A DNA stretch of 64,000 bases from Archilochus colubris (taxonomy: Eukaryota > Chordata > Aves > Apodiformes > Trochilidae): assembly GCA_023079485.1 (NCBI GenBank), contig CM041084.1, positions 119,768,467-119,832,466 of the forward strand, written 5' to 3'. Numbering within the stretch: the stretch's first letter is position 1; every line of letters begins with the position of its first letter. The notes beneath the pieces were generated by a model. The model did no database searches. It was not told the DNA's origin and saw only the letters and a program-made list of their open reading frames with translations. A program made the translations under genes and the position numbers. Positions 37,100 to 48,125 of this stretch are shown here, in pieces.

Positions 37100-38975
37100 T
37101 TAAATAAATATACAAGTTTTAGTTTCATTTGCTCTCTTTCTGCTTTCTTCTTTATCCACACTGGTCAAAACACAGGATTCTCAACATACTTCTGTAAAAA
37201 ACACCACGGTGTTACTGCCCTGCTTGGAGCTGCTTTGCTGCACAATATTCAGTCCACACCTACATTACTTTAATATGCTGCATCAAAAGATAACTAATGT
37301 ACTTTGTAAGAATGTTGCCCATTAAGCCATGCAAACACTTAGAAAGTTTACAAACAGGTTCAAAAACTATACTTTATGAAAGATTTTCTAGTAGAGATAA
37401 AATAAACCATAATACAAGCCCTTTGCTTTCTGTAGCTTTAAATTAAAATATTTACTCGCCAAATGATCACACCACATATTTTCAGTAAATAAGCATGCTT
37501 TTGATTAATATAGGGTACAATAATTACAGTATAATGGCACATAAAAAGAAACATGATCACGTCATCTGAACAAAGGGCTGTGAAACTACTTAAGACAGAA
37601 TTTCCAAATGAAAAATTTTGAGGCTTTTTTAAGGCTGAGGTAAAATTATAAATCGACTTTAAAGACACTGAAGGCTTCCGATCAATAAACAATCACTTAG
37701 CATTTCTAAATGCTCTACCTGAATGTATTCAACACAAATCTAGTATTTTAAAATTATGATAATTTCTTATGAGCATTAGCTAGCTTAGCTGTCATTGGCA
37801 TTAATGTGCACTCAAGTCAGTATTTTAACCGCTGGCAAATTACCTCAGTGTTGAAACATAATAATTCAAATCACCAATTACCACAGCACCAGAATTTAAA
37901 AAAAAAATCAACATGCAAACCCAGGATCTCATCTTTCTTGGCTGATTCTGATATTCCACCTCCTGTTTAGAATGTGCTGATACTAACTTAAGATTGTCAT
38001 TCTTTTGTTATGAAAAGTTTTGCTTGCTATCGGATTACGTGTTTGAACGCTTTTAGGAAGATATTGAGAGTTTTAAATTTTGCAGTCGTGGCATATTACT
38101 AAAGCTTAAAAGCAAAACAGCTCTTCAGGTTTAGGAAAATGAATCTAAGAATTTTATCTCTGGAGCAGAAGAGATTTCATGTTCTGCTTCTGCTGCTAGG
38201 CAGATCTGGTACCTTTCTTGAGGCTGGACTAGATGGACACAATGTTATAGATATACATCAAATTTCATAAACAACGAATGAACAGAATTCATGCACAGGC
38301 AAATGAAATTCGATCTCCCAGAGCACTGCAGGAGATGTTAAAAGCAGCAGGTAATGGAATAAGACTGGTGACTGATGCTGCTAACTATTTCTTCTAATGA
38401 GATAGGAGTGAACGCTGGAATCACTTCCACAGCAACAGAATCCTCTGACCACATTCCTCTGGCAGTCGTTTTCCCATCTCCCCACTAAAAACATCAGACG
38501 GTAAAATAGTAAGGCAGCTGTTAGCTTCCATCAACAAAAAGTGCAGCTCCGTACATTTCCAGTTTAGTCACACTCTGCTGGAACAGATGGAGAAGCCAAC
38601 ACACTTCACTGGCGGGGCTGCTTCAGCAGATTATTTTGTTTGTTTTCCAACATGGCTGCTTGCTTCAGCTTTCAGAGGACCCCCAAAGCCACGAGCCATC
38701 AGCAGAGAAACTGATCTGGGCCCCTGGCTGAATTTTCCAAGTTTCATCTCTCTTGCGTCCCATCCTAATTCCAAGCCTCCTTCCCTGTGTCTGAGTATGA
38801 CAGGTGCCATTTAAAAGGCTGATGACACAACTGCAGAGAACTGTGGGCTAACACCACTAGTTGTCATGACTTCACTGAAGGGTCAAAACAGTTACATTAT
38901 TAAATAACTATGTTGAATCACATTCAGGCATAGCTAAAATTAAAGTAGGGAACATTAAAAGTAGGCAATTAAATC

Positions 38976-38981
38976 TTTATT
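38976..38981 (-). terminator. Candidate proximal polyadenylation signal of JPH1
   Basis: An AATAAA on the minus strand lies about 70 bases after the JPH1 TGA. No clear GU-rich element follows within 40 bases. Use of this site would give a very short 3' UTR. Confidence 0.25.
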
Positions 38982-39050
38982 GTTCGAGGTGGGGTGGATA
39001 TGGTGATTTTTGTATGAAAACAAAGACCTTTCTTACCTTTCTACTTCCAG

Positions 39051-39131
39051 TCAAGTTAGAAAATGGACAAAAAGAATGGCTAAACCGATATTCAACAGCA
39101 TTACCAGGGCGATCATGACTGAGTTAGGGCC
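39051..39131 (-). CDS. JPH1: JPH1 last coding exon (C-terminal membrane anchor)
   Basis: Twenty-six codons plus a TGA stop encode the C-terminal tail anchor of junctophilin-1. It starts GPNSVMIAL and ends LLNIGLAILFVHFLT, a single hydrophobic segment that inserts in the endoplasmic or sarcoplasmic reticulum membrane. The acceptor is TATTTTATTTTCAG directly before the first GGC codon. It is in phase 0, matching the phase-0 donor of the exon at 46989-47650, so the joined protein reads ...VENSS then GPNSV... without a break. The exon is too short to stand out as an open frame by itself and was found by searching for the expected anchor. The TGA (39051-39053) is followed by AT-rich 3' UTR-like sequence. 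Confidence 0.97.
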   Translation of the reverse strand, partial: GPNSVMIALVMLLNIGLAILFVHFLT

Positions 39132-40413
39132 CTGAAAATAAAATACAGAGATCAGAATTAATGCCACCTTCTACACAGTGCCCAGCAATGGACACTTTAT
39201 CATTTCCTACCTACTTTGAACTTGCTCTGAGAGATTATCTATGGATTAAAGATACAGACTCTGCTCCTGAAAGGTAGTTTTTATCCTTGGTATTCAGGTG
39301 AATTAAATATCATCTGTGTGAAAATGAGCTGGATAAATACAGGTGAGGGTATATTACTATATTGTTCTTAATCAGACTGAGATTAAAGCATCTGACCAAT
39401 ATGACTGCACAACCAAATGGAAATCCCCCTCACCACAAAAATAGGATTGGCCTAAAGTAAAGCAGAAAAGATTAACTTGAACTGCTTTAGGAAGAGTGGA
39501 GCACTGCTCCTCATCCACACAACAGGTTCCTTCTTCCATTTCAAAACAGAAAAAGGACTTTGGGGGGCAATGTGTTGCATGAAAACAATACCCTTTTTTG
39601 ATGACCCAAGGGGAAAGAAGTAACCATTGCACTAACACACCTAGCAATGTTTCCATTACAGATTAAAACAATTTTCCACCATCAAAATCATAAAGGTTTT
39701 TTAATTTACTCTGAAGCTTAGTGGTGATAAAGCCTCATTTTACAGACCCATTTAGTGAAGAAATGAGAAGTGAAAATACCCCTTCCCTTTCTCAATTGAG
39801 GATAAACTTGGTTAGAAAGCTTAATCATTATGTAATTTTAGTCTTTCCTTGAAGCCAGAGAACAAAGGTTTTAATTCTTTTTTTGGAAAGAAAAAAAATT
39901 AAATTAAATATGGATGCTTTCTGCTGAACAATTTGAAATATTCTCCTGGGTAGAAGGAAATTCTCGGTTCTTCCATTTTCCTCTTAACATATTTGGTTTA
40001 CTACAGTGTATTTGTACAGAGATCTGCACTTGTTTGTTTATTAAGGTTGCACATTTACTGTAAACAGAAGCAGAAAAACTCTTCATTCAGACACTACTTT
40101 CCTAAATCACAGAAAAGTCTGCCAAAAAGTCTTTGCAGAAAACTGTCTTCTGAGCTACACAAGGATCACTGGTTTCTTAAGAAGGTAAGGATTTGATTAG
40201 AAATGCCAATTTATTTGACTGTCCACAAGACATGCCTGGAAAGCTATTACACAGCACTTGTGGTATTATGTCACAGGCTCTCATCCTGGAACAGTCTCAT
40301 TAAACACTTTCTGCCAGAACACACACTGACACAGGAGGTTAAAATGTCAAGCCAGATGCGGACTACTAAATTCTTGAATAAATGACAAAATATTTGATGT
40401 CAAGAACTCCTTA

Positions 40414-40539
40414 AATCTCTGGGGAGTCTAAACCCAGTCAGCACCTCTACCTATGAAGTTCCCTTTGCTCCTTGGCTTAATCTCTGGGGAGTTTAAACCC
40501 AGTCAGCACCTCTATCTATGAAGTTCCCTTTGCTCCTTG
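40414..40539. repeat. Tandem duplication, period 65
   Basis: 'AATCTCTGGGGAGTCTAAAC' through 'CTTTGCTCCTTG' occurs twice (from 40414 and from 40479), with two C/T differences and a four-base GCTT joint. Confidence 0.95.
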
Positions 40540-41289
40540 TAAGAGGCTTTTGTTCATATGCTGTGGAACCTGCTGCTCAAGTTCAAACAATGACTGAGAC
40601 TACCAGGGTGCTACTCTGCTTAATGGCAGAATGTCTGAAACATTCACCAGGAAACAGAAGACAAGGATTAAGGTCACTTTAATCAGAGGGATTTTGAATA
40701 CCAAGTTTCAACTTATCAGTGGTATGTTTAACCATGGGGTCACAGAACAGAAATGGAACCATGTTTCTTCCATCTTACTGGAAGTGAGCCACTGTATGCC
40801 AAAGAATATGAGCCACTTGGTGACAGAGAGCAGACATAAAAGGAATGAATGCTTCCAGGTATGGTTACATTTCTCACTGCAGCACTGTAAGCAGCTTTTT
40901 TGTAGTGATGGTTTCCTCCCAGAACTCAAGGTTAATTCCTTCTTTCTCATTCTGGTACAGTCACAATCAGGCTTGCTTGGGTACTTCTGTGCTTTTCTGC
41001 TATGAAGGAAATCCAAGTTCCCGGCAGGATTCCCACCAAGAACATTTGGCAATAGTGAGATTTATGCACGAAAGCCACATTGGAAGACTGAGCAATAAAA
41101 GACATTTTACTTGAAACAACAGCTACTTGGAGAATCTCTCCGTTTTGCTGTATTGCAATGTCAGTGTGCACACTGCAAAAAACCCCCAGACTCTCATGAC
41201 AAACAAGAATATGAAATATATGTTAATGTTAGATCTCTCTCAACAGGAAGGGTGATTAAATTATTAATTTTCACAAAGATTTGGATTAA

Positions 41290-41502
41290 GAATCTTTCTC
41301 TCCAGTGGTGAAACACTGCAACAGGCTGCCCAAGAAAGCTGTGGATGCCTCATCATTAGAAGTGTTCAAGGCCACCTTGGATGGGGCTTTGAGCAACCTG
41401 GTTTAGTGAAAGACATCCCTGCTCATGGCTGGGGGATGGAACAAACAATCTTCAAGGTCCCTTCAAACCCAAAACATTCTCTGATTCTGTAATTCTACCA
41501 GG
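41290..41502 (+). repeat. CR1 3' tail in the last JPH1 intron
   Basis: 'CAGTGGTGAAACACTGCAAC' to 'CTTCAAGGTCCCTTCAAACC' and 'TCTCTGATTCTGTAATTCTA' is a CR1 3' end, antisense to JPH1, with moderate divergence. Confidence 0.85.
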
Positions 41503-43294
41503 GACTCCCTGTGCTACCAAAATCAGGTCAATAGTACCTTTATTGTTTGGGATTTCACCTAAAGATTTTACAGTTATACTGCAACAGGAATGACAAGGAA
41601 CTGTAAAGGAGATAAGACCATTAAAATTCACTGGGATTTGGCTGCCTAATGCTTTGCATATTTAAAAATAACTTCCATGGAAATCAGGTTAATTTACTGC
41701 AACTGAAGGAAAAATGGGACCTATGGGGACTTGACAGAAGCCAGGAACTTACTCAGTACCTGAAATACACTCTGAAACATCATCCTGATAGCTGCAAGAC
41801 TGCTTTTCTCTGAACAGTAAGTTGGGACTGCAGCTCAAACAGCAACGTGGTATCACTTGGGCAGAGTCTTACAGATTTAAGCATGGTGATTTGGAAAGTG
41901 ACTTCTCATCACAATAACTTTAGATAAACTGGGCTAAAAACCCTAGGCTATGCTCTGAATCAGGAGATATCCACTACAAAGAAAGAAGAAAGTGACACCT
42001 TAAAAACTAGGTTGCTGACTTTACATGAAGATCAAAGAAAAATGTGGTTTATGTTTATTATAATTATCTACTGAGTCTATGCTTTAAACAAACAAATAAA
42101 TTAATCACATCTTCTTTAGCCTGCTATGTGTTTTTTGTTTCCTCCTCTGGTAACTACAACTTTCAGCCCAAAGCAGACTTTCCAAAGCAGACTAAAACTG
42201 ATCAAACTTTTGTGGATCACATTGTTATTATGTAATAAACTGCTACCAGTTTTGTAGACACCTATAAGTATTAATGCTTCAAGAAAAATACCATAAATAA
42301 GACTTCAGTGTCCTGCAAGCACTTAAAATAGCAAAAGCCAAAATTAGTCTGAACAGTCTAAGAGTGACCAGAACAGGTGCACTGAAGAAGCTGTAGTAGG
42401 AATAAAACCTACAGTCCTGCTTAAAAACTGCCTTTTCAGCTTCTAAGTAAGTCAGACTCTTATGTACTTAAAAATCTAACCATACAATTGGTTTTCATTT
42501 GGGAAGGGAAGAAAATAATTTTCCTAAAATGTAGTGCAAGCAATTATTATTGGCTTAGGAGTGTTCCTTTAATTTAGCATAAAGTTCTTGCTCAGAGGTG
42601 GTTTTTTTTTTTGGAATCAGGTAAATGCTGATCTGTTTTTTCTAAATTCATGGTAGTTATATCCCTCACTAACTGTATGTTAAATCAACAAAGAGATGAA
42701 AGCAGAAGCACACTGGGTAACATTCAGCAAAATGTAATTACATTAGATACAGGTACCAACCAGGATAAACACTCAGTGGCTGAAAAATCCCTACTAAGGA
42801 AAAAACGACCATATAGTAAAACTCTTCTGTCTGGGCTTGTACCTGAGCTAGTGCAACACATGTCAGGAAAATCAAATGTGTATTCATGAACTACCTTACA
42901 ATGGTATTTTTTCCAATTCAATCCTACTTTTTACCCAAATCCAAGATAATCTCAAATTAGCTAACACACAAGGTGGGACAGGAGCATGCAAGCTGATACC
43001 GAGAGGCTAGAGGCTGCTCAGGAGCAATTGGTTTGTGATCAGGGGTCTGTGCAAACTTCATGCTGTGGTAAATAGAAGACAATCTGAAGGTATCTAATGC
43101 TCAGTAAAAAAAGGCCGGATATATCTCTCAGAAGACTAAATGCCTGCAAACAGGCAGCTGTTTTGGAGCAGCTGATGAAGAGTGACTGTCATAGTGCTTT
43201 ATGCATGTTTCACCTTGATAAAATTATGACAGAGTCCTAAGGCTCCTTCTCATGAGCTCTGAAATGATTCAAAAATCAGAAAATAAGTATACAT

Positions 43295-43504
43295 AGAAGC
43301 ACATTTATATATTCCATGTGCAGTGATATTTGTCAAGGTATTTTTCAATAATGCCAGAAATAGGGATTCCCAGAGTGGATACTGTTCTTGTAACTAATTA
43401 GAAGCACATTTATATATTCCATGTGCAGTGATATTTGTCAAGGTATTTTTCAAGAATGCCAGAAATAGGGATTCCCAGAGTGGATACTGTTCTTGTAACT
43501 AATT
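43295..43504. repeat. Tandem duplication, 2 x 105 bases
   Basis: Unit 1 (43295-43399) and unit 2 (43400-43504) both run from 'AGAAGCACATTTATATATTC' to 'CTGTTCTTGTAACTAATT'. I see a single mismatch (TCAATAATG against TCAAGAATG). The near identity points to a recent duplication in the JPH1 intron, or an assembly artefact. Confidence 0.97.
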
Positions 43505-43519
43505 TCTTGCACAGCTGAT

Positions 43520-43545
43520 ATTCAGTTACATTCTTGTAACTGAAT
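43520..43545. repeat. Perfect 10-bp hairpin
   Basis: ATTCAGTTAC, loop ATTCTT, GTAACTGAAT. It lies 15 bases after the 105-base tandem duplication. Confidence 0.85.
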
Positions 43546-45319
43546 GTACCTGACGCACAGAAAATATGACACAGGAAGTTTATTACTAGAACAGTTACTG
43601 CAAACTTCTCTATAAATGAAGTTGCCTAAAGTTCTTAATCCAAATTAAAGTTCATGTTTAATTCAGATGTGAGAAATGGCTTTGATTAATATACATGAAA
43701 GGCAAATCATACATCCTGTAGCTACACTTGCTCAGTGAAAACATGGAAAACACATAGCACAAATTTATATAGCACTTTTAGCTAAATTAATGAAAGTGCT
43801 TAATATATGCTATAGACTCATTTTGTATCCTGAAACCAAGTTTTCTTGCTCTCTCTCCATGAGAGAGAGCATTTCTTAACTTTTGTATTTTAAAACTTCT
43901 GTGGAGGATTTAAGGCAGACTGACTCTAACAGCACAAAATAATTTGTCAGGATGACTGTAAAGCAATTGCAGTTACTGATTAAAAAAATAAGTTTCCCAA
44001 TGCAGCTCTAAAATTCTGAAGTTTCTTGAGATAGATTCACAAGTGTTCAGGATAAAGAGAAGTACACTAATCTGACTTCTCAGTAACTGTGCACTCTTAG
44101 GTTAGCCACAGTGTAACTTCAGCACGCAATTGATGCCAGTCCAGGAACACTGTAGAACAGGCTACTGGTTTTCTGAAAATGAAAGGTGATACTGAAAATT
44201 ACAGAGAAAAGTCTCCAGGCAGTATTAAGTCATTCTGTACTATCCTCTCTGTCAGTTTGCCAGGCCAGTAGGCTACTCCTTTCTGCTTTGTTTTAGGATT
44301 TTTATTCATTTCAGCATTTTAAAGAAGCAAGCATGTATGAAATTCATTTTATAAGTGCAAATTAATGGACAGATACAGAAGACATTTGAAATAAAACCTA
44401 AACATATATCTACACATACCTTAACTGCTGTTAGCTAAAAATGAGTTCCTAAACTCTACCATTCCTCCTTACTGGGATGCTGATAATAGGGATAAAGAAA
44501 TTATCATGCTCCAAAGAAAGCAGAAGGACAGTTGGCAGATGATCTGTAGCATCAGTAAACAAACAGTGTCTTGTGTACAATACTCTACCACTTTTCCACC
44601 TTTCCTGGTAACAGGCTGTAGGTTCATGGTGCTTATCCTGATTATTGTGGTCAATCACTGCTGCTGAGGTGCCCTACTTAATTTCTAAAGATGAAAACTC
44701 TCTCAGCTCCAAATCTTTATTTGATCTGGAGGGAATACAGGAAAAATAAGGACTATTTCTAGCGACTTATTTTCACCAGAGCTGAACAATAAATTCCAGT
44801 CAGGCTAAAATTCTGTGCATGCTCACCCAATATTTGCAAACCTAACAGCTTTGTGTTACCCTACATAGAAGTCATGTCTGTGAGATCTGAAAGGTTAAAG
44901 GGCTGGTATCAGCTGTAATACAGATTTGCAGATTACAAAACCACTGTGAACATCTACTTTGATCCGCACAAAACAGACTGTAAGCTTCCTGCTGAACTAG
45001 AGGATATCATCTTGGCAAAATGCTCATTATCCAATTCTTCAGTTATAGCTCCAAAAACTCAGCATCTGAAAACTGATGTTTCATTTAATTAATATCATTA
45101 AAAGAAACTTAAAACAAGACCTTTATCTAAATCTTTTCAGCTGTTTGATCTTCTCATGGATTTGCCTGTTAGCTTGGGAATCTATACTATGAAGTGTATT
45201 GACAGAAAGTGATTTAATCTGTCAGGTTTTTTGCCTGAAAGCTTTCATCATAAAATATGTTTTAATCATTCTTGCAGCTCTTCATGGGACTTTCCCTGAA
45301 GGTTTTTTTCATTTTAAAT

Positions 45320-45860
45320 CCCTGACTTACGGACACTGTATTTTGTTCCAGAAGTGGCTGCACCAGTGCCAAAACCAGATAAAACAGACTCCCATGTACT
45401 CTTGCTTAATCTTTCCTGTTGATAAATCTAAGGATTATACTAACATCTCTAAACAACACCAGCTGACCAGGAGCTCATGCTCAGTTGCCTCTCTCATCCA
45501 CAGTTTTCCACTTTTGATCCAGCCTGGACAGGCTTCATTAACCATCTTTCAATATCTGACCTGACAGTGCTGTACATGGATACTTGCATTGTTTTTAGCA
45601 GGTGATTTGGGTCAGCTTGTGTTGGTGATCCATTGTCTTCATTATTTGTAAGTTTTCTGGTCTCTGTGTCTTCTGTGAACTTAATGGGTAATATTTCTAT
45701 GTCCTCTTCCATGTCATGAATTAGAATGTTAATAAAATAGAGCAGCAGAATTAACCCAAGAATGACCTCACTAGACTTATACCAAATTATTGATTTTTTT
45801 TCTGAGTATTTTTTGAGAACCATAAATTTTTTTTAAAAACTTACTTCAATGTCACATTAA
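45320..45860 (-). repeat. Ancient CR1/L3-like remnant
   Basis: On the plus strand, 'GTTCCAGAAGTGGCTGCACC', then 'GAACTTAATGGGTAATATTT' and 'GAATTAGAATGTTAATAAAA' match, loosely, the inverted CR1/L3 layout: an 'assay of observed spread' block followed by a 'cannot exclude small AT-rich' block near the reverse-transcriptase end. It is far more diverged than the other CR1 copies. I rely on remembered patterns, so a repeat search is needed. Confidence 0.45.
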
Positions 45861-46659
45861 GCTTTGAGTTTCTCCAATTTCCTTGTCTGAATAAGTAACT
45901 GTGTAAAAGCAAATCACCTCTTTATTTTTAAACTAATGAAATTTGGTGTAAATTATGTATTTTTTTTTTTGCCTGATACAAGTGCTAGGCCACCTGCATT
46001 TCATAAAATAGGGCATTCTGTTGATCCCATCATAATGGCACACTGTATTTTTCTACTGAAGTACCAAAAACGATTGGAAGAAACAATGCTTATGAAAAAG
46101 AAACATTATCTAGACTTCTTCATTTGCTAAAGATTAACTTTAGGACCTAAAGATAAAATCTTCCTGAGTTTCTCTTGGCCCAGAAATAATTTTATTGTCA
46201 TCAGAGATCATGAATTTGATAACCTGGCTTTTTTTTCTAACATGGACTAGAAATACTATTAGTCATCTCTCCTTTTCTGCATAACTATTGCTAATTCTGT
46301 TCTTTATAGATAATAAAGAAATCCAGATTCATACTGAGCTGAATATATAGTTTCAAATCTCCTCCATTTTCTGACAAAAAAGAAAGTGAAATTTTTCATA
46401 TCACTGTAAAACACATTTTAAAACTGTTTATATTTGGATGCAAACTGCATGTTTTTAGAGCCTACAGTAAACAGAAAAAGATGAAAATGGGAGGCTGAGC
46501 CAGACCACAGCCAGCATGCTGTCTTCAACAGCAGTCAGAAGTAGACCTTTGGGGAAGACCAGGAGTGTAACTCCCAGTACAGCCCAGATAGCCACTGAAG
46601 TACCACGAGTACTGTTTGGTGTGGTGGTGGGGGCAACATTTATCTGTAAATATGCATCT

Positions 46660-46721
46660 AAATGCACACAAACCACACATACATATACATATACACACCC
46701 TAATACACATACTAACACATG
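46660..46721. repeat. CA/TA-rich low-complexity stretch
   Basis: Interrupted CACA and TACATA units in the JPH1 intron, about 270 bases after the donor of the exon at 46989-47650. Confidence 0.85.
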
Positions 46722-46988
46722 TTTGTGTTTATGGATGCAATAAGGACTCATAGTTCAAGCCTGCCAGTATCTGGCTATCAACTATCCCTCCTCTGTTTTC
46801 AAAAAGGATAATATAAAGGAGGACTGGAATAGTTTTTCCTCACTCTAGTCTTGTGTAGTGGGTTCTAGCTAGCAGACTATTCAGATGAAGATCTGACAGA
46901 AGTGAGCTTTGCTTGTCTTCAGGTTGCTAAGCTCAGCACTAGGAGGCAAAAGTGCTATGAAAGTGAAAAAGTTTCTTGCAGTACTTAC

Positions 46989-47650
46989 CGAGCTGTTTTC
47001 TACTGCTTTTACCATTGCTGAATGGGATTCTTTATTAGCTGGGTTCTTTGGTGCAGCAAATTCTGGTTTCTTAATTTTTGTATCAGGTTTGTTTTCTTTG
47101 GCATCTGGCTTACCCCCAGATCTAGCAGGACTTGGTTTCTGTGAGGGTGGTATCCGTGCAAGTGTTGACGCTGATGGGTTGACATATTCATCTTCTTCCC
47201 CGAGCTCCTGTGGAAGCACTGCAGGATTCATTTTTACATAATAACCATGGTAGTGACCATGCAGCTCCCCATTCTCTCTGCTGGTAGGATTGTGATGGGC
47301 TGAAAACTTTGTCTGATGTTTCACAGCTACTTCCTCCTTCATCGGTGCTTTTGAATATAAAGGCTTGTTAACTGTGGATGTTATATTCTCAGAGGCTAAA
47401 TGCTTTTTTTCTTGGCTGAGTCTTGCCCCAGAAGTGGAGCTTTGACTTTTCAGTTGTTTTGAAGGAGAAGACTCAGAAGTAAGTGTAGGACTATGCCTTG
47501 GACTTCCTTCTGGGGTTCGAGGGGGTGTAGTACCTTTTCGATAAAAGTGAGGTGACTCTTTTGGGGAAGGTGGTTTTTCCTGATTTTTGTCTTCAGATTT
47601 TTCTTTCACTTCCATTCCTTCTTGCAATTTTTGCTTGATATAATCAGGGC
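46989..47650 (-). CDS. JPH1: JPH1 penultimate coding exon (variable region of junctophilin-1)
   Basis: This exon encodes 220 codons of junctophilin-1, which bridges plasma membrane or T-tubule and sarcoplasmic reticulum in muscle triads. Recognition rests on stretches such as GPDYIKQ, KESPHFYRKGTTPPR, SGARL, NKPL.SKAP, GELHGHYHGYYVK and PKNPA, which match junctophilin-1 rather than its paralogues as I remember them. Composition is Pro/Ser/Lys-rich and low in hydrophobic residues, as expected for the poorly conserved stalk between the helical region and the membrane anchor. The acceptor is a T-rich tract ending TTTTTCAG. The first two bases (GC) complete a Gly codon begun in the preceding exon, which is not in the window. 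The donor is GTAAGTAC at 46981-46988, leaving phase 0 after a Ser codon. Open reading continues on both sides, so the boundaries come from the splice consensus and family alignment, not from stops. The frame is intact throughout. Confidence 0.97.
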
Positions 47651-47725
47651 CTGAAAAATAGTACAATAGAAATATCATGATGAAAACAAAAATAAGACTG
47701 CACAGTAAAACTATTGCATTGAGAC

Positions 47726-48125
47726 AGAATCATAGAATATGCCGAGTTGGAAGTAACCTATCAGGATAATCAAATCCAGCTCTTGTCCAGAATCACACCA
47801 TGTACCTGAGAGCATCATTCAAATGCTTCTTGAACTCAAGGGAGGCTTGGTGCTGTTATCAGTTCCCTGGGGACCCTCACCTACCCTCTGGGTTAAAAAT
47901 CTTTTCCTAATATTTAACCTAAACCTCCCTTGATTCAGCTTCCTACCATTTTCTGGAGTCCTGTCTTTGGTCACAGGAGTGAAGAAATCAGTACCAATCC
48001 CATCTCTTCCTCTCGTGAGGAAGCCATAGACTGCAATGAGGTCACTCCACAGACTTCTTTTCTCCAAGCTGAACAACCCAAGTGACCTCAGCCACTCCTC
48101 GTAAGTCATCTCTTCCAACCCCTTT
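47726..48125 (-). repeat. CR1 copy 75 bases from a JPH1 splice acceptor
   Basis: The inverted tail 'AGAATCATAGAATATGCCGA' is followed by 'CACACCATGTACCTGAGAGC' and 'CAAATGCTTCTTGAACTC', a CR1 subfamily different from the other copies. Minus-strand translation keeps [18 protein letters not shown]. It lies in sense orientation with JPH1 and ends only about 75 bases before the acceptor of the exon at 46989-47650. Confidence 0.92.

Larger units (their letters stand above)
36495..39050 (-). other. JPH1: Probable JPH1 3' UTR
   Basis: About 2.5 kb after the JPH1 stop is AT-rich, lacks any CR1 copy and has no long open frame. It contains a TTA/ATT microsatellite at 37073-37099. The distal end is placed by an AATAAA on the minus strand (36514-36519), followed by a T-rich stretch that could act as a downstream element. 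The absence of repeats here, against a neighbourhood full of CR1, suggests constraint and fits a long 3' UTR. The true end could be nearer the stop (AATAAA at 38976-38981) or elsewhere. RNA data would be needed to fix it. Confidence 0.55.
39132..46988 (-). other. JPH1: Last intron of JPH1
   Basis: A 7.9-kb phase-0 intron with a strong donor (GTAAGTAC, 46981-46988) and acceptor (TTTTCAG at 39132-39138). It contains a 65-base and a 105-base tandem duplication, a CR1 3' tail, an ancient CR1/L3-like remnant and a CA/TA-rich stretch. The open frames inside (for example around 40.6-41.1 and 45.2-45.6 kb) have no splice or family support and I take them as chance or repeat-derived. Confidence 0.9.

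Noticed and set aside
46909..47241. 110-codon plus-strand open frame
   Set aside because: Shadow of the JPH1 exon on the opposite strand.
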